Part shown: piece by piece, positions 59,156-64,000 of the stretch
Numbering within the stretch: the stretch's first letter is position 1
Layout: every line of letters begins with the position of its first letter
Assembly: GCA_026874595.1 (NCBI GenBank)
Contig: CM049314.1
Location: 68,754,300 to 68,818,299 of the forward strand
Source: Sipunculus nudus
Lineage: Eukaryota > Annelida > Sipuncula > Golfingiida > Sipunculidae
Direction of reading: 5' to 3'
DNA: 64,000 bases
The notes under the pieces: generated by a model
The model's database searches: none
Told to the model about the DNA's origin: nothing
What the model saw: the letters and a program-made list of their open reading frames with translations, nothing else
Translations under genes and position numbers: made by a program

Positions 59156-59790
59156 GTATGAATTATTATGATGTTCCAAAAATATTGTTTTGAATGTTAC
59201 TCAGATTATTACCGTCTTATGTATTTATGATATAAAGTGAGTTGTGTTAAATATTATATACAAACGATCACCAGAAGTGGCACCACAAAATTTCACGGAA
59301 TATTTCACATTATATCATTTATCTGAAAAAGCAAAATGCCAATTAAAGGACTATCAGACAATTACGTTAGATAACGTTTAGTTTATAAATGTTCGATAAT
59401 ACTTTGGTTGGTTTTCTGTTAGCGAAGGTTTCAAATTGCAATATTCGAGTAGAGGAAATTCTCGCAACATATAAAACCGTCGTGAATAGGACGTCATATA
59501 TCCACAGATGAGCAGGTTTTTTTTCATTAACCTCAACGGCATCGCACGTATATTGTACTGGTATCATACATTTAATATTACCCGTATCGTATTTCAAAGA
59601 CTTGCATGCATATCAGGTGATTGAGATAGTATAAGTTACTGTAAAGTATATCACGAAAATGACACTTTTGTGAAACACTGAAGCGAACAATTTTAACCTC
59701 GCGAACATCAACCCAAACGCTATATGTTTGTTTTAAAAAATCCAAAACAATATGACCTAGATCCTGCATCAAATGTCCATTGCTGTGCAG

Positions 59791-59889
59791 ACTGGTGAAA
59801 CCGCATTGATGCTCGCAGCCGCAAATGGTCACGAGAAAACTGTGTCAAAGTTGTTGGAGCTAGGCGCTGATGTCAGTCGTACTGATCAA
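59791..59889 (+). CDS. Copy C exon: ANK repeat 2
   Basis: 99 bases, TGTGCAG to CAA|GTAAGT. TGETALMLAAANGHEKTVSK then LLELGADVSRTDQ. Strong ankyrin consensus. Confidence 0.9.
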
Positions 59890-59969
59890 GTAAGTTTAAC
59901 ATGTGTGAATAGATAATGATAGGGAGATTACTTTCTGAAAGAGTTGAAAAAAGCTTATTACTTATATGC

Positions 59970-61330
59970 TTTTAGCTCAGATGACTTCCAGTCTGTTAAC
60001 AGGTCACTCGCACTGGAGGCCTGTGATAGTTCGACTGTCCGGTAGAGGGAAAGCATTATAAGTTGCTTCTTGTGCACTTTTCCTGTTAGAAATTAAGTAG
60101 CAGTGCAGGGAGCTGTATGTCACCCTTGCTAATGCGGCCAGCAAGGGACCAATCAGACAGGAGCGATTACTGTGGAAGTGAATACATATTCATAAGAGGG
60201 ATGAATTAATGAGTTAGGCTAGATTCACTAGTGGGCCTGTTATTACTCTGGAAGTTGAAACATATTCATTAGAGGAATGAATTATAGAAGAGGGCGTTTA
60301 GCTGAAGAACACTTAATACTAGCTCAGGGCGTGACAAAGAAACAAGTGTCTTAAGAACCAAGAGATCTGCTTCAGATCGACTTTGAAAACCGGCTGATCC
60401 TTGTGACCTTGACCCTAAGCAACGTGCCATTTTTGGTTAGAAACTTGCTTCCATCGCTTCCTAATTTGCAGATGGATAATATGTTTCAGCTTCTTATTTG
60501 ACCATTAAAACAAATAAGGAGTCATAGTAATAGGTTTGTTAGCTAGATTATGTTTGGTTATTTGTCAAAAGAGGGACATTAGTAATGTCAGACAGGGCAC
60601 CTCTAGAATGGCTCTTCACTGGTAGCACTTTTAAGGAAAGCCCAAATTAATGTTAGACGCATGTTTAGCGAGCAACCGAGAGACTGGGATCGTTATATCA
60701 ACGCGGTACTGTTCGCGTACCGAGAAGTACCACAAGGATTTTCTTCCTTTCAGTAACTCCATTGGGTTGCGGACTTAGATTACCGGGTGAAAGTGCCTGG
60801 CAAAACCAAGGCCTACCATGTGAATCTCCTTTAGCTAAATATGGTACTCATATTTGATCCTGAACCCATGCTGTCAGACGGGGCACAAATGGTATCCATT
60901 AGGCCTAGAATCTTCTAACGCAGCATCCTGTGAGGTTGTAGTCAGATCTCCTTGGAAAAACTGAAATTTGGCCATAGTGACCTGATAGACTATATTCTGT
61001 CTATGAGCCAAAAATATGAATTTGAGCACCAAGAGAGTCAGACGGGGCACAACTTGTATCCACCACGTCTAGAATCTTCTGATGTAATATTCTTAGATGT
61101 CCTCGGCATATGTCCCTGAAAACATGGCATTAGATCATTGTGACCTATATTCTGTTACCAATAAGCAAAGAATGGTATGTGAGCACCCTGAATGTCAGAT
61201 GGGCAGAACTCATATGTTAGGCCTAAAATCTTGTAAAGCAGCTTTTTGTGAGCATCTAGGCAAATCTCCTTGAAAAACTGTGATTAGGTTATAGTGACCT
61301 TTATATTGTGATATACAGACTAAACACATT
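59970..61330. repeat. ~340-bp repeat family element, decayed, with nested gypsy fragment
   Basis: Head TTTAGCTCAGATGACTTCCA followed by GTCTGTTAACAGG at the same intron position as the copy A array. After an insertion (about 60,003-60,870), units with a ~160-base period follow, marked GTCAG.CGGGGCACAA at about 60,876 and 61,033 and a diverged copy near 61,196. They contain only the first half of the 340-base unit. Confidence 0.7.
60655..60831 (+). mobile_element. Ty3/gypsy integrase remnant
   Basis: VRRMFSEQPRDWDRYINAVL then FAYREVPQGF is the conserved end of the gypsy integrase core. After a deletion, DYRVKVPGKTKAYHVNLL is the C-terminal integrase motif, ending in TAG. The rest of the element is gone. 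The 600 bases upstream, less AT-rich, may be part of the same insertion. Confidence 0.7.
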
Positions 61331-61650
61331 TGAAAAATATTAAGTAAGATGCACTATGGTCGTAAAAGTTGGACATAGAACTTATTATCTGTGGAGTTTT
61401 TTGTAAAGTGACCCTAAATGAAAGGTCGCTGTGTCCTATTTTCTGAAGCATATGGACAAAACAAATGATTTTGCTCACTGCAGAAGTCATTCAATCAATT
61501 TTTCAATTTTCCTTAGCAAATATTTAAAAATATTAACCAATATTAATACTATATATGATGTTTATCCTCCTAAAATGTATACAGTTTTAGCAGATCACGG
61601 TTAATCTTTATATTTTGTGGTTATATTGAACACTAATTTTATATTTACAG

Positions 61651-61749
61651 AAAGGAAAAACAGCATTAATATATGCAGCGGGAAATGGCCATAAAGGCAC
61701 CGTTTCGGCGCTCTTGAGAGGAGGTGTAGATATCAGGTGTACAAGGGAC
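61651..61749 (+). CDS. Copy C exon: ANK repeat 3
   Basis: 99 bases, TTTACAG to GAC|GTGAGT. KGKTALIYAAGNGHKGTVSA then LLRGGVDIRCTRD. Confidence 0.9.
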
Positions 61750-62275
61750 GTGAGTTTTATCATGTTTCTGTTTATGCCGCTCCTTACAGTCTAGGTTCTG
61801 TCGTCATATCCTTGTACGGCTAAAAACTTTATTGCATCTTAACTACCTTGTGTTAATAAAATGAAACATATGAAGTTTTGGCACAACTAGGTAATTCCTG
61901 TGTATATTCTAATGCATTTGAGTGGATAACCTACGAGAATAAATACAGGTTCAGGGCTTAGAGCTGAGATAAATTGAAAGCTCACATTTAATCGAAAAGA
62001 TAGATTCCTAAATCGTGCAACCTTCTTATATTATATGGTGATGAGAAAGAAAAGCAAAAGTCCCCGTAAAATAACAATAATTTCGTAAAAGGTAGACCGT
62101 TGACGATTCATAGACACTCAACAGTTCACACCATCAATGATAGTACCTTCGTGAGTCGCATGTTGGCTTCCTGGTGCACTAAACCTTGCATCTAATTTGT
62201 AGCAGTACGTTACTGATAGTCTGCACATGTGATTGGGCTTAAATCACATATTTGAATCAGTATATTAAATAACAG

Positions 62276-62377
62276 GTATATCTGAAGAAAGCGCTGATTC
62301 ATGCGGTCAGAGGAAATCATCTTGCAGTAATCCAGGAAATCGTAGAACACGCCAAAACGACACACAGTAACATAGTT
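62276..62377 (+). CDS. Copy C exon: ANK repeat 4 (divergent)
   Basis: 102 bases, AATAACAG to GTT|GTACGT. VYLKKALIHAVRGNHLAVIQ then EIVEHAKTTHSNIV. Confidence 0.8.
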
Positions 62378-62598
62378 GTACGTATTATTTCTATACCCGT
62401 CCGGTTTTGAAAGGTGTACCAGGATTTTCATCTAAGAATGTTGTGCATTAAAGTAAAGAAACACAGGGTATATAAACATATATAAAGAATCTTAATCAAA
62501 TGTAAAAAAAGATTTACACAACATTGACATATATATTTGTGTGTGTGAATGGGTGTGATCTTTGTAACATCTTTGTTTTATTTGTTTTTACTCTACAG

Positions 62599-62703
62599 GA
62601 AATATTCGACAAGCCCTTCAACATAGCACGTAAAACCGGACTAGACAAAGTGTTACAGGTGTTCCTAGATGTGGAAGAATATCTTCGGGCTGTTGGACCC
62701 GAG
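62599..62703 (+). CDS. Copy C exon: ANK repeat 5
   Basis: 105 bases, CTCTACAG to GAG|GTATTA. EIFDKPFNIARKTGLDKVLQ then VFLDVEEYLRAVGPE. Its acceptor is intact, showing what copy A lost. Confidence 0.85.
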
Positions 62704-62981
62704 GTATTAAATGTTCTTTTTTTCTAAAATAAATGTCAAGTTTTGATAAACTGATTTTTTATTTATGTGAATAAAATATACGCCTTTTTTGAGTCAGTTA
62801 TCATGTACAGAATGTCAAAAGGTGTTAATTAAATATAATTTATACTTTATTTTCATATAATGGTTTTTATTTGTATAAAATATACACCTTTTGCAGTCAG
62901 TTGTCATCACTAATTGTAAAACTACGTTTAGCATTATGTATAATATATAATATATTTCCATAAAATGGCTGTTTATCTCAG

Positions 62982-63080
62982 TTTGGCCGTTTCCTATTTG
63001 ATGCTGTTGGGCTTCAACATGATGGTGTTGCAGCACTTTTCCTTAAACATGGGGCGGATCCAAATGTTGTATCAAGATTG
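62982..63080 (+). CDS. Copy C exon: ANK repeat 6
   Basis: 99 bases, TATCTCAG to TTG|GTTTGT. FGRFLFDAVGLQHDGVAALF then LKHGADPNVVSRL. Confidence 0.85.
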
Positions 63081-63209
63081 GTTTGTGGACTTTGTTTTAT
63101 TCGTCACGTATTGACAATCAAAATAAAGCAACAAAGATAGTATATTTCAAATTTCTTTCCACAGTGTATTTAATCTGTTTTGAAATTACGCTCAGGCATT
63201 TATTACCAG

Positions 63210-63314
63210 GATGGTTTCACGCCACTTATGGTCGCAGTGGCCTTGAAGAATAAAGTGGGTGTAAAAATATTTCTTGACCATGGATCAAACCCTGAAATTA
63301 CTGCAAAAAATCAG
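63210..63314 (+). CDS. Copy C exon: ANK repeat 7, last in window
   Basis: 105 bases, TTACCAG to CAG|GTACTT. DGFTPLMVAVALKNKVGVKI then FLDHGSNPEITAKNQ. From 63,315 to the end is intron that still aligns with the copy A intron after 11,806. No further exon before the edge. Confidence 0.9.
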
Positions 63315-64000
63315 GTACTTGGTTAATCTTTTTTTCATGATTATCTTTTACTATTTAATGAATAAAATTTTTATTCTAATAGATCACACATATTAAACGA
63401 CACTGTTGAAAATCTGCTCTATAATAAGGAATCCATTGCAATAACATAAAACATTACATTATTTGACTGATCAGAGAGATTCGCTTGAGAAGAAGTTTTA
63501 CAAATGGCCACAGTATCTGAGAACATGAATAATCGATGCAAGTTTCAAGTGGTAACAGTGTTTTTCTTTAACTTCAAAGTTATGTGCCCTGCGGACTCAA
63601 TATTCACAACATACTACTTGAAAAGACAGATGAATAACATAGAATAATTCCAATAGGTGCATACATCTTAGTCTTCAAAGCCAGACATCTTAGTTTTCAC
63701 TCACAATACGACACACTTAACAGATACTGTGGACCTATCCGTTTCTCAACCACTTCATGAAGACGTTGTGCAGCATAAACGCTGCAAAATCCTTAGAATC
63801 TCACATGCCAAATGAAAAGACAGCCCAACTTACCAGCTGAATTATGTTCAATAAACAAATGCTTAGCCGATGTCTTCAAACAAACAGAAGCACCTATTTA
63901 CAATTTGTATAAATTAAGAATAACCCGTTAAACCACGCTTCAAAACTAGACAGAACAGGATTATGATATTTGCTCTCTAACTTTAATATATTTAAAAAAT

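Larger units (their letters stand above)
43096..63314 (+). pseudogene. Copy C: CARD-CARD-domain X-ANK gene, 3' partial, decayed
   Basis: Sixteen exons by splice sites and by homology to copy A, from a candidate start exon to the seventh ANK repeat; the gene continues past the right edge, so a SOCS box may lie outside. CARD I (44851 plus 46567), CARD II (53777 plus 54162), domain X (57987), ANK from 59036. Lesions: CARD I exon 1 base short near 46,665 (144 bases, phase needs 145); TAA at 54267-54269 in CARD II; TAA at 58320-58322 in domain X. All splice sites look intact, unlike copy A. Introns align with those of copy A over long stretches, so the A/C duplication is fairly recent. Introns have gained a LINE and a Ty3/gypsy fragment. 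Inference: pseudogene. Assembly error cannot explain the two stops easily. Confidence 0.7.

Overview
This is a eukaryotic, AT-rich, intron-rich window. I think it comes from a mollusc, most likely a bivalve. The reasons are dispersed repeats beginning with an AGCTCAG...CTGAGCTAT...GTCCGTCGTCCG head, a Penelope-like element, an L1/Tx1-type LINE, and a lineage-type expansion of death-fold/ankyrin genes. The taxon is an inference from sequence style only.

All recognisable host coding sequence lies on the + strand. It belongs to three tandem paralogues of one family: two CARD-like death-fold domains, then an unrecognised cysteine-containing domain of about 140 residues (here 'domain X'), then ankyrin (ANK) repeats encoded one repeat per exon. 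In the one copy whose 3' end is visible, a C-terminal SOCS box follows. Copy A (815 to about 13,170) enters from the left edge. It has a frameshift, an in-frame stop, one lost splice donor, one lost acceptor and no SOCS exon, so it is called a pseudogene. Copy B (17,261-30,845) is the most complete. It has consistent exon phases throughout, a 1-base frameshift in the domain X exon and one truncated ANK exon, and it ends in a SOCS box with a perfect-looking Elongin BC box. Copy C (about 43,096 to beyond 64,000) is exon-for-exon and intron-for-intron homologous to A and leaves the right edge. It carries a frameshift and two in-frame stops.

Region by region: 1-13,650 is copy A, with a large ~340-bp tandem repeat array (5,963-9,750) in one intron. 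13,645-17,180 is a decayed Penelope-like element with ~310-bp inverted terminal repeats and a hammerhead-like motif. 17,261-31,140 is copy B. 31,140-43,090 is intergenic and holds SINE-like pieces, microsatellites, dispersed repeats and a gutted non-LTR retrotransposon (38,560-41,010). 43,096-64,000 is copy C. One C intron has a ~5.7-kb LINE nested inside a copy of the tandem-repeat element, with a visible target-site duplication. Another holds a Ty3/gypsy integrase remnant nested in the same repeat family.

Functional reading (inference): in copy B the CARDs would supply homotypic contacts, the ANK repeats would bind a substrate, and the SOCS box would recruit Elongin B/C and a cullin. That would make it a death-fold-bearing substrate receptor for a ubiquitin ligase. 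No RNA genes of the host, CRISPR arrays or bacterial-type operons are present.
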